Shown: positions 1 through 8,573 of the stretch, piece after piece
Position numbering within the stretch: the first letter of the stretch is position 1
How the letters are laid out: each line of letters begins with the position of its first letter
Assembly (NCBI RefSeq): GCF_042610425.1
Contig: NZ_JBGJZM010000001.1
Coordinates: forward strand, 1,302,001-1,366,000
Length of the DNA: 64,000 nucleotides
Direction of reading: 5' to 3'
DNA from: Ectobacillus sp042610425
GTDB taxonomy: Bacteria > Bacillota > Bacilli > Bacillales > Bacillaceae_G
The notes under the pieces: generated by a model
What the model saw: only the letters and a program-made list of their open reading frames with translations
Databases searched by the model: none
What the model was told of the DNA's origin: nothing
Translations under genes and position numbers: made by a program

Positions 1-262
1 GCCCAAGCAGCCAAGCAACAATTGGCATGAGGATGTGTAAGATAACTAGCACAACAATTGTTGGAAGCGGATGAAGAACAACACGCTTTAATGATTTAAA
101 GCTCGAACCCAAGCTCCCTGTAAATGTAATAAAAGCAAAAATCCATGCAACAAGAAAAGCAAAGGATTTCAGATGGTCAGCAAAAAATACACCTAGTACT
201 ACACTTGTTGGTGTAATGATTGGCATCACTTTTTCCAAAAAACGATTCAGTTTTGACAACAT
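1..262 (-). CDS. bile acid:sodium symporter family protein (N-terminal part only)
   Basis: The gene runs off the left edge, so only the first 87 codons are present; ATG is at 262 with no stop inside the window. The translation begins MLSKLNRFLEKVMPIITPTS and contains three hydrophobic stretches, about residues 13-28, 33-50 and 66-87, with a GSLGSSFKSL loop. This matches my recollection of the first helices of SBF/BASS transporters (YocS-like), ten-helix sodium-coupled carriers of organic anions. Substrate cannot be inferred. The family call rests on the N-terminus only. Confidence 0.65.
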   Translation of the reverse strand, partial: MLSKLNRFLEKVMPIITPTSVVLGVFFADHLKSFAFLVAWIFAFITFTGSLGSSFKSLKRVVLHPLPTIVVLVILHILMPIVAWLLG

Positions 263-401
263 TCTCAGTTCACTCCTACTGCTACATAACTATATTTTTT
301 TCATGACAAAATGACCATCTCAAAATACTATTGCAACTAACTTATCTTTTTTTGAATTATAAGTAAAGAGCAAAAGTTTATAATTCCCCTCATTGTTTGC
401 A

Positions 402-435
402 TAAAAAAGCATCAGAAGGCTATTCCCTCTGATGC
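402..435 (-). terminator. intrinsic terminator after the signal peptidase gene
   Basis: The arms GCATCAGAAGG (409-419) and CCCTCTGATGC (425-435) form a stem that on the minus strand is followed by TTTTTTAT. The stem starts inside the stop codon of the signal peptidase gene. Confidence 0.8.
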
Positions 436-998
436 TAAAATCCAAATACCTTGGATCCTAATACATGATCGATTGGAACAAATCCAATTTCTCTACTGTC
501 TTTGCTATTGTTACGATTGTCACCCATGACAAATACATGTCCACTCGGTACTTTCCATTTTCCTTGTGCGACTAGCGTCATTTCTTCTTTTATGTAAGGT
601 TCATCAACGAGAGTACCATTTCGATATAACTTATGATCTTTTAATTCGATTTCATCTCCAGGCTTACCGATAATACGCTTTACATAAAGAAAGCTATCTT
701 GGCGTTTGTTTGTAACAAGCTGAAATAGCGCATTTTCAGTAATATCGTCAAGAACAGAACGTGCCCGGTCCACACGACTATCAATAATAACAACATCCCC
801 ATAATTAGGTTCCTGGGAAAATGTATGCGACAGCTTCGAAACCATAATTCGTTCTTGATCTCGTAATGTCGGATCCATAGAATGTCCCTCAACCTTATAA
901 GGTTGAATCAAAAAAACACTTGTAATGAAGGCCAATACAAAAGCAATGGCAATGGAACGAATCCAACTCCATATTTCTTTTATTACTTTACTACCCAA
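435..998 (-). CDS. type I signal peptidase (Sip family)
   Basis: This is a membrane serine protease that removes signal peptides from Sec/Tat-exported proteins. An N-terminal membrane anchor (about residues 13-31) is followed by GHSMDPTL with nucleophile Ser40, and the general-base Lys107 lies in YVKRIIGKPGDEIE; box E is GDNRNNSKDSR. Ser and Lys are about 67 residues apart, against about 40 in B. subtilis SipS, because of an inserted segment around residues 77-102. The TTG at 998 is preferred: a GTAGG/AGAAGG element lies 7-12 nt upstream. An in-frame TTG at 1022 would add eight residues but has no visible ribosome binding site. The gene stands alone with its own terminator. Confidence 0.9.
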   Translation of the reverse strand: MGSKVIKEIWSWIRSIAIAFVLAFITSVFLIQPYKVEGHSMDPTLRDQERIMVSKLSHTFSQEPNYGDVVIIDSRVDRARSVLDDITENALFQLVTNKRQDSFLYVKRIIGKPGDEIELKDHKLYRNGTLVDEPYIKEEMTLVAQGKWKVPSGHVFVMGDNRNNSKDSREIGFVPIDHVLGSKVFGF

Positions 999-1123
999 GG
1001 AAATACCTACCCTTCTAAACAAAATATACTGCTAGTAAAAGAGTACCATGTTTTTGCCTATAATAACAATGGCTGTATCACCGTTATACAGGATAATTCA
1101 TCGCATATTATGTAACGTTTATC

Positions 1124-1903
1124 TTAAAAAACTCCGTAAAATTGAAGACTAAGTATAAGTATGCCAAGCAGCCATACATAATAGGAAAATATTTTTAAAG
1201 AATGCTTCTTTAAAAATTGGATCATCCATGAAACAGCTATATAGCCAAAGAAAGCTGCGGATAGGGTTCCAATAAGTAGAGATGTTCCAGAAATCGTTTC
1301 TGCTTTTCCTTGTACAATATCTCCGGTCTGTAATACGATGGCTCCAATTATCGCCGGTGTGGATAATAAAAACGAAAAGTAGGCTGCTGTTTCCCGGTCT
1401 AGCTTACGCCATAATGCTGCGACAATTGTCATACCAGAACGAGAAATAGCTGGAAAAATAGCAAACGCTTGAAAGGAGCCAATAATTAGGGCGTCTTTGT
1501 AAGTAATATCCTCCATCTTTTTACTCCCGCTTTTCCCTACTTCGGCTATGTATAGAAAGCAACCAGTTGCTAAAAACTCCCATCCAATAGTTACTCCTGT
1601 TTTTGATATTTCCTCAAAAAAATCTTTAAATAAAAGCCCGATGATAACGGCAGGGATTGTTCCTACAACTAGAAGAAACGTCAATTTACTAAAGGGACGT
1701 TTGATAATACGAATCCACTCTTTCCGGTAATAAACAATTACTGCTAGTAACGTTCCAAGATGAAGCATTGTATCTAAAAATAAACCAGCGTCATCTAAGC
1801 CAACTAGATGACGTCCCAAATACAAATGGCCCGTGCTACTAATCGGCAAAAATTCCGTTAACCCTTGAATAATACCTAATAAAAAAGCTTCTAGCCCATT
1901 CAC
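1124..1903 (-). CDS. uppP: undecaprenyl-diphosphate phosphatase UppP (BacA)
   Basis: This integral membrane phosphatase recycles undecaprenyl pyrophosphate to the monophosphate for peptidoglycan and teichoic acid synthesis; its presence often confers bacitracin tolerance. Two signature regions are present: GLTEFLPISSTGH near residue 15 and PAISRSGMT near residue 154, which form the active site in the UppP family. Several hydrophobic helices cover the 259 residues, the usual family length. A GAGGAGGGA element lies upstream of the ATG at 1903. It is separated by about 100 nt from its neighbours and looks monocistronic. The B. cereus group has several paralogues, so it may not be the only UppP. 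Confidence 0.95.
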   Translation of the reverse strand: MNGLEAFLLGIIQGLTEFLPISSTGHLYLGRHLVGLDDAGLFLDTMLHLGTLLAVIVYYRKEWIRIIKRPFSKLTFLLVVGTIPAVIIGLLFKDFFEEISKTGVTIGWEFLATGCFLYIAEVGKSGSKKMEDITYKDALIIGSFQAFAIFPAISRSGMTIVAALWRKLDRETAAYFSFLLSTPAIIGAIVLQTGDIVQGKAETISGTSLLIGTLSAAFFGYIAVSWMIQFLKKHSLKIFSYYVWLLGILILSLQFYGVF

Positions 1904-1983
1904 GAAAGTCCCTCCTCTTTACGCTTGTACCAGTATATGCGAGAAAAGTAGCGTTCATGATGCGAGGCAAGAAGCTGATTTAT

Positions 1984-2022
1984 AAAAAAAGGAACGCAGA
2001 AAAAATTCTCTTTCTGCGTTCC
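1984..2022 (-). terminator. intrinsic terminator of the yng operon
   Basis: A perfect 12-bp stem (1991-2002 with 2011-2022, sequence GGAACGCAGAAA) is followed on the minus strand by seven T residues. It lies just past the yngE stop codon and closes the catabolic operon. Confidence 0.9.
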
Positions 2023-2030
2023 TAACTTTG

Positions 2031-3572
2031 TTAAACCGGATATACAGCATGCTTCCGATCTGTAAATACTTGATATTTACTGCTGTACATGTCAAATCGC
2101 TTAATAAGCTTGCTTCGTAATGAATTAGGATGAACGACACCATCGATAATCATTTCAGATGCCAGATGGTAAACATCAATATCTTTTTTGTATTCTTCGC
2201 GCTTTTCTTCAATGAATGCTGCTCGCTCTTCCTCAGGAAGTGCAGCAATTTTATTAGCATAAACCGCATTTACCGCTGCTTCTGGTCCCATAACAGCTAT
2301 GGATGCAGTAGGAAGTGCTAAACAGCAATCGGGTTCAAAGGCTGGGCCTGCCATTGCGTAAAGCCCTGCTCCATATGCCTTACGAACGATAATTGATATT
2401 TTCGGAACAGTTGCTTCACTCATCGCCGATATCATCTTTGCACCGTGACGAATAATACCTGCTCGTTCCACCTTTGTACCAATCATAAAGCCAGGAACAT
2501 CTGCTAAAAACAGGAGTGGAATATGGTAGGCATCACACAATGTAATAAACTTGGCCGCTTTATCTGCAGAGTCATGGAACAAAACACCACCCTTCATTCG
2601 GGGCTGGTTGGCAACAATACCGACAACCTTTCCATCGATGCGAGCAAGACCAGTAATAATTTCTTGGGCAAACAGCTTTTTAATTTCGAAAAATGAGCCC
2701 TCATCAATAATGCGATAAATCAAATCCATCATATTAAAAGGTGCGTTTTGGTTTTGTGGTATGATTTCTTCTAACGTTTTTTCAAATGTTTTCGGTTGTA
2801 TCGCTGTTGTGACAGATGGTTTTTCTAAATAGTGATTTGGAAAATACGAAATATAGTTGCGTGCAAGTATCAATGCTTCTTCTTCCGTTTTGCATAGTAC
2901 ATCTCCGCATCCGGAAACGGAACAATGCATACGTGCTCCGCCCATTTCTTCGAGGGTCACTTTTTCTCCGATTACCATTTCAGCCATACGAGGTGAACCG
3001 AGGTACATCGAAGCATTTCCTTCTACCATCATAACAATGTCACAAAAAGCGGGAATATAGGCTCCTCCTGCTGCAGAAGGTCCAAACAATAAGCAAATTT
3101 GCGGGATTTTCCCTGATAGCTTTACTTGATTATAGAAAATACGTCCTGCGCCGCGGCGCCCTGGAAACATATCAATTTGATCGGTAATACGTGCCCCTGC
3201 CGAATCAACTAAATAAAACAATGGTGCGCGCAGCTTTTCAGCTGTTTCTTGAATGCGAAGGATTTTTTCAACCGTACGTGAGCCCCACGACCCGGCCTTT
3301 ACAGTTGAATCATTCGCCATCACACAAACAGTGCGTCCATGTATCTTGCCAATAGCAGTTACTACACCGTCTGCAGGTAAATCATCATTATCGCAATTTG
3401 CAAATAATCCATCTTCTACATAGTCAAAGTCATCAAATAAAGCAGTAAGGCGCTCTCTTACGAAAAACTTCCCTTTTGCATTATTTTGTTCATGATATTT
3501 TTTGGCTCCGCCCTTTGTTATTTTCTCCACGCGTTCTTCTAACGTACCTTGCTTCTGTTGTTGATCTAGCAC
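2031..3572 (-). CDS. yngE: acyl-CoA carboxylase carboxyltransferase subunit (YngE; probable methylcrotonyl-CoA carboxylase beta)
   Basis: The 513-aa protein has the two-domain crotonase-like fold of biotin-dependent carboxyltransferases. Visible marks are RERLTALFDD near residue 40, GSWGSRTVEKI, the first oxyanion-loop region FGPSAAGGAYIPA, and the second-domain ADVPGFMIGTKVERAGIIRHGAK. It would transfer CO2 from biotin on YngHB to 3-methylcrotonyl-CoA. Specificity is inferred from the operon, which also encodes isovaleryl-CoA-type dehydrogenase, methylglutaconyl-CoA hydratase and HMG-CoA lyase; sequence alone does not exclude propionyl-CoA. It is the last gene, 2 nt after yngF, and a strong terminator follows. 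In B. subtilis the orthologous operon is mother-cell (SigE) expressed. Confidence 0.92.
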   Translation of the reverse strand: MLDQQQKQGTLEERVEKITKGGAKKYHEQNNAKGKFFVRERLTALFDDFDYVEDGLFANCDNDDLPADGVVTAIGKIHGRTVCVMANDSTVKAGSWGSRTVEKILRIQETAEKLRAPLFYLVDSAGARITDQIDMFPGRRGAGRIFYNQVKLSGKIPQICLLFGPSAAGGAYIPAFCDIVMMVEGNASMYLGSPRMAEMVIGEKVTLEEMGGARMHCSVSGCGDVLCKTEEEALILARNYISYFPNHYLEKPSVTTAIQPKTFEKTLEEIIPQNQNAPFNMMDLIYRIIDEGSFFEIKKLFAQEIITGLARIDGKVVGIVANQPRMKGGVLFHDSADKAAKFITLCDAYHIPLLFLADVPGFMIGTKVERAGIIRHGAKMISAMSEATVPKISIIVRKAYGAGLYAMAGPAFEPDCCLALPTASIAVMGPEAAVNAVYANKIAALPEEERAAFIEEKREEYKKDIDVYHLASEMIIDGVVHPNSLRSKLIKRFDMYSSKYQVFTDRKHAVYPV

Positions 3573-3574
3573 GA

Positions 3575-4363
3575 TTATTCCCCCTTATAGATTGGCTTTC
3601 GCTTTTCTCCAAATGCTTGTAGCCCTTCCAAACGATCCTTTGTCGGGATGATAGTTTCATATGCCTCTATTTCAACTTGAAGCCCGCTTTGAATATCCAC
3701 CTGCATCCCTTTTGAAATAGCAAGCTTTGCAGCCTTTACGGCAAGAGGTCCATTTTGTGCAATGAGTGCCGCAATCTCATAGGCTTTCGTAAGCAGATCT
3801 TCCTTATTAGCTGTAAATTCTACAAGACCGTATTCCTTTGCTTCGACTCCTGTTATACGTCTGGCTGTATAAATGAGCTCTTTGGCCCTGCCTAAACCGA
3901 CTAACCTAGGTAAACGCTGCGTTCCACCAGCACCAGGAATGATGGCAAGGGATGTTTCGGTTAAACCAAGTGTAGCGGTTTCAGCAGCGACGCGAATATC
4001 ACATGCTAAGCAAAGCTCTGTTCCCCCGCCAAGTGCAGTGCCATTTATCGCAGCAATGACAGGTTGCGGCAATTGTTCGAGTTGATTTATCGTTTCACGA
4101 ATTAATGTGACCGCCTGGCGTACCTCGGCTTCATTCATTCCCATTCGTTCCTTCAAATCTGCACCGGCGCAAAATGCTTTTTCTCCTGCACCGGTAATAA
4201 TCACAACACGTATATCTGTATTTTCTCTTATCTGATTCCATACTTCTTGCAGTTCCTCAAGCAATGAAAGTGATAATGCATTCGCTTGCTTCGGCCTGTT
4301 TAGTATAATGGTCACAATATGCTCTGTACGAAATTCAACTGAAATATTCTCTAGCAGAAGCAT
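3575..4363 (-). CDS. yngF: enoyl-CoA hydratase/isomerase family, probable methylglutaconyl-CoA hydratase (YngF)
   Basis: This is a crotonase-fold protein of about 262 aa. It has FCAGADLKER (oxyanion-hole loop), the catalytic region NGTALGGGTELCLACDIRVA, and LGLTETSLAIIPGAGGTQRLPRLVG with the second catalytic Glu. In the leucine route it would hydrate 3-methylglutaconyl-CoA to HMG-CoA, which the next upstream gene cleaves. The ATG at 4363 is chosen because AGTAGGTG lies about 8 nt before it. A GTG at 4372 overlaps the yngG stop (GTGA) and would add three residues. Only 2 nt separate it from yngE. Confidence 0.9.
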   Translation of the reverse strand: MLLLENISVEFRTEHIVTIILNRPKQANALSLSLLEELQEVWNQIRENTDIRVVIITGAGEKAFCAGADLKERMGMNEAEVRQAVTLIRETINQLEQLPQPVIAAINGTALGGGTELCLACDIRVAAETATLGLTETSLAIIPGAGGTQRLPRLVGLGRAKELIYTARRITGVEAKEYGLVEFTANKEDLLTKAYEIAALIAQNGPLAVKAAKLAISKGMQVDIQSGLQVEIEAYETIIPTKDRLEGLQAFGEKRKPIYKGE

Positions 4364-4368
4364 CGCGT

Positions 4369-5280
4369 TCACCTACTTTTCATTTTTTGTTGCATAGCGC
4401 GGTGTACATGACTGTGTAACGGCATATTTAGCTTACGCTCTATAAACTGAGTAGCAATTGTAAAACGGCTTTCATCAATATTTGTTTGTATTCCCATAGC
4501 AGAAAGCATATGAATGAGATCATTTGTTGCGACATTTCCGGAAGCGCCTGGTGCATACGGACAGCCTCCTAATCCCCCGCACGCACTATCAAACGTTGTG
4601 ATCCCCATAGATAGTGATTGCATAACATTAGCAAGGGCCATTCCATACGTGTTATGAAAATGAAGTGCTAGGGAAGAAGTTGGGAATTTACTAAGTAGAG
4701 ACCCTAATACACGTTCTACTTGAGACGGATTTGCTACGCCAATCGTATCTCCAAGAGAAATTTCGTAAATTCCGTACGATAGCAATTCCTCACAAATCTC
4801 TTCAACTTTCGAAATGGAGACCTGCCCTTCAAAGGGACAGCCAAACACAGTTGATATGTAACCACGAACTTTTTTTCCAGCTTGTAAGCTATTTACGGTT
4901 ACTTCTTTTATGGATGCAAGAGCATCCGAAATAGATGTGTTAATATTACTATGATTGTGAGTCTCACTTGCTGAGAGAAATACACTAACTTCATCTACAT
5001 TTACAGAAAGAGCACGCTGTAATCCGCGAATATTTGGAACGAGAGCAGCATAGGTAACGCCTGCTTTTCGCTCCAAATGGGCAAAAACGTCCGCTGCATC
5101 TGCTAAAGCCGGAATCCACTTTGGATGAACAAAGGATGACACTTCTATATAAGATAGCCCCGTTTCGGATAGGAGGTGAATCCATTCGAGCTTATCTTTT
5201 GTTGCTACGATTTTTTTTTCATTTTGCAATCCATCTCGAGGACCAACTTCTTTTATCACAACAAAATCAGGCAACTTCAT
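4369..5280 (-). CDS. yngG: hydroxymethylglutaryl-CoA lyase (YngG)
   Basis: The 303-aa TIM-barrel lyase cleaves HMG-CoA to acetoacetate and acetyl-CoA. The N-terminus has EVGPRDGLQNEK with metal-binding Asp and substrate-binding Arg. The family signature GGLGGCPYAPGASGNVAT near residue 230 includes the catalytic Cys. LHFHNTYGMALAN supplies the metal-binding histidines. AGGAGGATGAGGG lies directly upstream of the ATG at 5280. It is placed 11 nt after the biotin carrier gene. Length and motifs are those of full-length bacterial HMG-CoA lyases. Confidence 0.95.
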   Translation of the reverse strand: MKLPDFVVIKEVGPRDGLQNEKKIVATKDKLEWIHLLSETGLSYIEVSSFVHPKWIPALADAADVFAHLERKAGVTYAALVPNIRGLQRALSVNVDEVSVFLSASETHNHSNINTSISDALASIKEVTVNSLQAGKKVRGYISTVFGCPFEGQVSISKVEEICEELLSYGIYEISLGDTIGVANPSQVERVLGSLLSKFPTSSLALHFHNTYGMALANVMQSLSMGITTFDSACGGLGGCPYAPGASGNVATNDLIHMLSAMGIQTNIDESRFTIATQFIERKLNMPLHSHVHRAMQQKMKSR

Positions 5281-5291
5281 CCCTCATCCTC

Positions 5292-5504
5292 CTATTCCAG
5301 TTCCGCTATAACATCACCTTCGTTTACAAACTCTCCCTCACTTACGTTTAATTTCACAATTGTTCCTGCTTGTTCAGTTGAGATTGGAATTTCCATTTTC
5401 ATCGACTCTAAAATGGCAACATCTTGTCCTTCTTCAATTACATCTCCTACATTCACCACAAGCTTCCATACGCTTCCTGCCATCGTAGCATATACATTTG
5501 CCAT
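5292..5504 (-). CDS. yngHB: biotin/lipoyl attachment carrier protein (YngHB)
   Basis: This 70-aa free-standing biotin carboxyl carrier domain contains ESMKMEIP; the Lys between the two Met residues is the biotinylation site. It shuttles the carboxyl group from YngH (biotin carboxylase) to YngE (carboxyltransferase). It is much shorter than AccB and lacks the Pro/Ala-rich linker, as expected for this operon type. AAAGGAGGAG precedes the ATG at 5504. The gene lies between the carboxylase and HMG-CoA lyase genes. Confidence 0.93.
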   Translation of the reverse strand: MANVYATMAGSVWKLVVNVGDVIEEGQDVAILESMKMEIPISTEQAGTIVKLNVSEGEFVNEGDVIAELE

Positions 5505-5523
5505 TTTTTTCTCCTCCTTTAAT

Positions 5524-6861
5524 TTATTTTTGAACTACTCGTTCTGTTAAAAAGCTCGTCGTATACACTCCTATGCGAAATGTCTCATCCTCTAGCACTT
5601 GAAGTAGTAATGGAATATTTGTTTTAATACCTTGTAATTTGAAGTCTGTAAGTGCCTGATGAAGCGACTGGATTGCCTTCTCTCTTGTAGCTCCATGTGC
5701 AATTACCTTTGCAATCATTGGATCGTAATAGGGAGTTATGGTTGTTCCTTCTTCGACAAAATGATCAATACGAACCGTAGTTGGAAGTTGAAGAAACGTA
5801 ATTTTTCCTGGTGAAGGATAAAATGTGTTGGGATCCTCTGCGTACACCCGTGCTTCGATACTATGTCCGTTTAAAGCAATATCCTCTTGTGAAAAAGAGA
5901 GCCTCTCTCCTGCGGCAATACGCAATTGTTGTTCAACTAAATCTAAACCCGTAATTTCTTCCGTTACCGGATGTTCGACTTGAAGGCGGGTGTTCATTTC
6001 TAAAAAATAAAAATTCATCTCTTCATCAACAAGAAATTCAATTGTTCCTGCATTCTGGTAGCCAATAGCCTTTGCTGCTTTTACGGCAATTTCTCCCATT
6101 TTTATACGTGTTCTTTCATCTATGAAAGGGGAAGGAGCCTCTTCCATTACCTTTTGGTTTCGCCGTTGAAGCGAGCATTCTCGTTCCCATAGGTATACGG
6201 TATTGCCATATGAATCTGCTAACACTTGTATTTCGATATGATGAGCGTTAGTAATCAATTTTTCAATGTACATGTCTCCATTTCCAAAAAAGTTCTTTGC
6301 ACGTGTCATATTACTTTCAAAAACCTGAACGAGCGTTTGCTCATTTTCAATCCGCTGCATACCAATTCCACCGCCGCCAGCAGCAGCCTTTAGCATAAGC
6401 GGATAACCAAACTCTCCTGCGATAACCCTTGCATCAGAGATTGTAGGTATACGAGTTGTAATTCCAGGCACCACGGGAACACCTGCGGCAATCATCGCTT
6501 TTCGAGATTGAATTTTATTTCCCATCTGCAAGATGACTTCCTTAGAAGGGCCAATAAATGTAAGTCCTTCTTCAGCGCAGCGCGAAGCAAAATCTGGATG
6601 CTCCGACAGCAATCCATAGCCTGGATGAATAGCCTCAGCTCCTGTCTTCTTTGCAATTTCAATTATGGTATCAAGCTTTAAATAACTATCTTGCACGCGC
6701 GATCCGCCGATGCCATATGCCTCGTCAGCAAGCAAAACGTGCATGGAATTTGCATCGGCTTCTGAATACACGGCAACCGTCGTAATTCCTAAACGTTTAC
6801 AAGTTTTTATAATTCGAACTGCAATTTCCCCGCGATTGGCAATTAGGATTTTAGTAAACAT
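5524..6861 (-). CDS. yngH: biotin carboxylase subunit of acyl-CoA carboxylase (YngH)
   Basis: The 445-aa ATP-grasp enzyme carboxylates biotin using bicarbonate and ATP. It opens with FTKILIANRGEIAVRII. The ATP-binding lid KAAAGGGGIGMQ is near residue 157, RECSLQRRNQKVMEEAPSP lies in the middle, and the active-site segment is FLEMNTRLQVEHPVTEEITG. Length is that of AccC, with no fused BCCP, which is supplied by yngHB 19 nt downstream. GGAGGAATGTAA precedes the ATG. It probably forms the methylcrotonyl-CoA carboxylase with YngHB and YngE; a housekeeping AccC is expected elsewhere in the genome. Confidence 0.92.
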   Translation of the reverse strand: MFTKILIANRGEIAVRIIKTCKRLGITTVAVYSEADANSMHVLLADEAYGIGGSRVQDSYLKLDTIIEIAKKTGAEAIHPGYGLLSEHPDFASRCAEEGLTFIGPSKEVILQMGNKIQSRKAMIAAGVPVVPGITTRIPTISDARVIAGEFGYPLMLKAAAGGGGIGMQRIENEQTLVQVFESNMTRAKNFFGNGDMYIEKLITNAHHIEIQVLADSYGNTVYLWERECSLQRRNQKVMEEAPSPFIDERTRIKMGEIAVKAAKAIGYQNAGTIEFLVDEEMNFYFLEMNTRLQVEHPVTEEITGLDLVEQQLRIAAGERLSFSQEDIALNGHSIEARVYAEDPNTFYPSPGKITFLQLPTTVRIDHFVEEGTTITPYYDPMIAKVIAHGATREKAIQSLHQALTDFKLQGIKTNIPLLLQVLEDETFRIGVYTTSFLTERVVQK

Positions 6862-6874
6862 TTACATTCCTCCT

Positions 6875-8020
6875 TTAGCGAAGCCCTAACTGTCTTGCAA
6901 TTACAAGGCGCTGTATTTCAGACGTTCCCTCTCCAATTTCAAGTAACTTGGCATCTCGCATATACCGTTCTACTTCATACTCTCGCATATACCCAGAACC
7001 ACCATGTATTTGAACGGATTGATTTGCAGCACGGCTTGCCGTTTCTGATGCAAATAGTTTTGCAAAGGCAGCTTCTTTTGCAAAGGCTTTATTATGATCC
7101 TTCAACCATGCTGCCTTGTGTACTGCATTTCTCGCTAATTCAATTTCCATTGCCATGTCTGCTAACTTAAATTGAATCGCTTGGAAAGAGGAAATCGATT
7201 TTCCAAATTGCTTGCGTTCCTTAGCAAACTGGAGTGCTTTTTCAAAAGCAGCTTGTGCAATACCAACGGCTAATGCAGCAATTGATATACGTCCACCGTC
7301 TAGCGTATATAAAAATTGGTGAAATCCTTTATTTTCATCACCTAAAATATTTTCTCTTGGAACGCGTACTTGGTCTAAAATGATTTCACATGTATTGGAA
7401 GCTCGCACTCCCATTTTGTCATATGGGCTTGAAATCGATAGTCCTTCTGTATTTGTAGGAACAATAAAAGCGGAAATTTTCTTTTTTCCTCTTTCATCTA
7501 CTCCATTGATAGCGGTTACAATTATTGTGTTAGAGTACTCCGCATTTGTAATCCAGCACTTTTCTCCGCTAATAATATATTCATCGCCATCAAGAATTGC
7601 CTTTGTTTGTGTTCCACCTGCATCAGACCCAGCATTAGGTTCTGTTAGACCAAATGCGCCAAGCGTTTTTCCAGATGCCATAGGAATGAGATAGGTTTGC
7701 TTTTGCTCTTCTGTACCAAAGTAATAAATGGGGGATGCACCAAGAGAAATAGTTGCTGCATAACTAAGCCCCGTCCCTCCGCATGCACGTCCAATTTCTT
7801 CGACTGCCAGTGCATATGACAATGTATCTCCGCCAGATCCACCATATTCTTCAGGAAAGGGAATTCCTAGTAGTCCAAGTTCCCCCATTTTTTGAAACGT
7901 TTCATATGGAAATTCTCCTGTACGATCGTAGTAGATTGCCTTTGGTGCGATTTCCTTTTCAGCAAAATCCCGAACCATTTCTTGAATCATCTGTTTTTCA
8001 CGTGGTAAAGTGTACTCCAT
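6875..8020 (-). CDS. yngJ: acyl-CoA dehydrogenase (YngJ; probable isovaleryl-CoA dehydrogenase)
   Basis: This FAD-dependent dehydrogenase of about 381 aa starts the pathway by oxidising a branched acyl-CoA such as isovaleryl-CoA. It has AFGLTEPNAGSDAGG (flavin/substrate loop), ISGEKCWITNAEYS, and the C-terminal QIHGGSGYMREYEVERYMRDAK and EGTSEIQRLVIARQLG. The ATG at 8020 is preferred because AGGGAG lies about 9 nt upstream; a GTG at 8038 overlaps that Shine-Dalgarno. It is the first gene of the operon. The acyl-CoA ligase gene yngI, present between yngJ and yngH in B. subtilis, is absent here: only 13 nt separate the two genes. Confidence 0.9.
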   Translation of the reverse strand: MEYTLPREKQMIQEMVRDFAEKEIAPKAIYYDRTGEFPYETFQKMGELGLLGIPFPEEYGGSGGDTLSYALAVEEIGRACGGTGLSYAATISLGASPIYYFGTEEQKQTYLIPMASGKTLGAFGLTEPNAGSDAGGTQTKAILDGDEYIISGEKCWITNAEYSNTIIVTAINGVDERGKKKISAFIVPTNTEGLSISSPYDKMGVRASNTCEIILDQVRVPRENILGDENKGFHQFLYTLDGGRISIAALAVGIAQAAFEKALQFAKERKQFGKSISSFQAIQFKLADMAMEIELARNAVHKAAWLKDHNKAFAKEAAFAKLFASETASRAANQSVQIHGGSGYMREYEVERYMRDAKLLEIGEGTSEIQRLVIARQLGLR

Positions 8021-8054
8021 TTTGTCACGCTCCCTCACTTTATTCGACAGCGAT

Positions 8055-8327
8055 TCATGTACTAACGAGATATAAATTTGAAGTAGGCATGATAAATAGT
8101 TTGGTTATTTTTTCAATTCTGTCATTATTTTCATTGTAAAGCATATTTCCATAAAATGGGCAAAAAAGAATCCTACATAGTTCTACAACTATGTAGGATT
8201 CCATCGAATCATCAGATATTTTGTTATAAATCAAATCGAGTACGTGGTACGACACAAGTGTATGTACGATAACCATAAGAATGAAACCATTCAAAATCCC
8301 AAAAACAACAAACCACTCAAAATACAT
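8055..8327 (-). pseudogene. doubtful small membrane-protein reading frame, probably decayed
   Basis: A 90-codon frame begins MYFEWFVVFGILNGFILMVI and has one clear hydrophobic helix. No Shine-Dalgarno precedes its ATG, a TAA lies four codons upstream, and a perfect 15-bp terminator-like hairpin (8168-8201) sits in the middle of it. Just upstream, an AAGGGG element precedes two very short frames (TTG near 8370 and ATG near 8360), the second ending in a similar hydrophobic run. The simplest reading is a small membrane-peptide gene broken by frameshifts and ending at the hairpin. Function is unknown. Confidence 0.25.
8162..8201 (-). terminator. strong intrinsic terminator
   Basis: A perfect 15-bp stem, GAATCCTACATAGTT (8168-8182) with its complement (8187-8201), has a 4-nt loop and is followed on the minus strand by TTTTTTG. 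It implies a transcript arriving from the 8.2-8.5 kb region, where no convincing intact gene is visible. Confidence 0.8.
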
Positions 8328-8500
8328 ATGAATTGATTATTCTTTTTTAGTTCCGCCATGATTTCACTTTCAATATGAATCCCCTTATTTTGAAACACGA
8401 TTCCTTTATCTCTATTTTCTACAGCAATTATAATAGTACGTAGATTTTAATTTTTTTGCTACTGATTATTGAAAAATCTTATTTTATTTTTATATTAACC

Positions 8501-8520
8501 ATACGGTACATGAAATTTAA
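8501..8520 (+). repeat. 20-bp intergenic motif, copy 1
   Basis: ATACGGTACATGAAATTTAA. The same motif, with ATACGGTA and TGAAATT invariant and a variable 2-nt spacer, recurs at 53835-53854 and 54907-54926. All three copies are intergenic and in the same orientation. This one lies between the HU terminator and the decayed frame. Function is unknown. Confidence 0.6.
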
Positions 8521-8531
8521 TTATTACTTAT

Positions 8532-8566
8532 AAAAAAATGTGTCTAGAATCTAGACACATTTTTTT
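8532..8566. terminator. terminator of the HU gene (bidirectional)
   Basis: The palindrome ATGTGTCTAGA (8538-8548) with TCTAGACACAT (8550-8560) is flanked by seven A on the left and a run of T on the right, so it can terminate in both directions. It lies 8 nt past the HU stop codon. Confidence 0.85.
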
Positions 8567-8573
8567 GTATGTA

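Noticed and set aside
5176..5550. A 124-codon plus-strand frame opposite yngG/yngHB
   Set aside because: It lies antisense to well-supported genes with strong motifs; it is a shadow.
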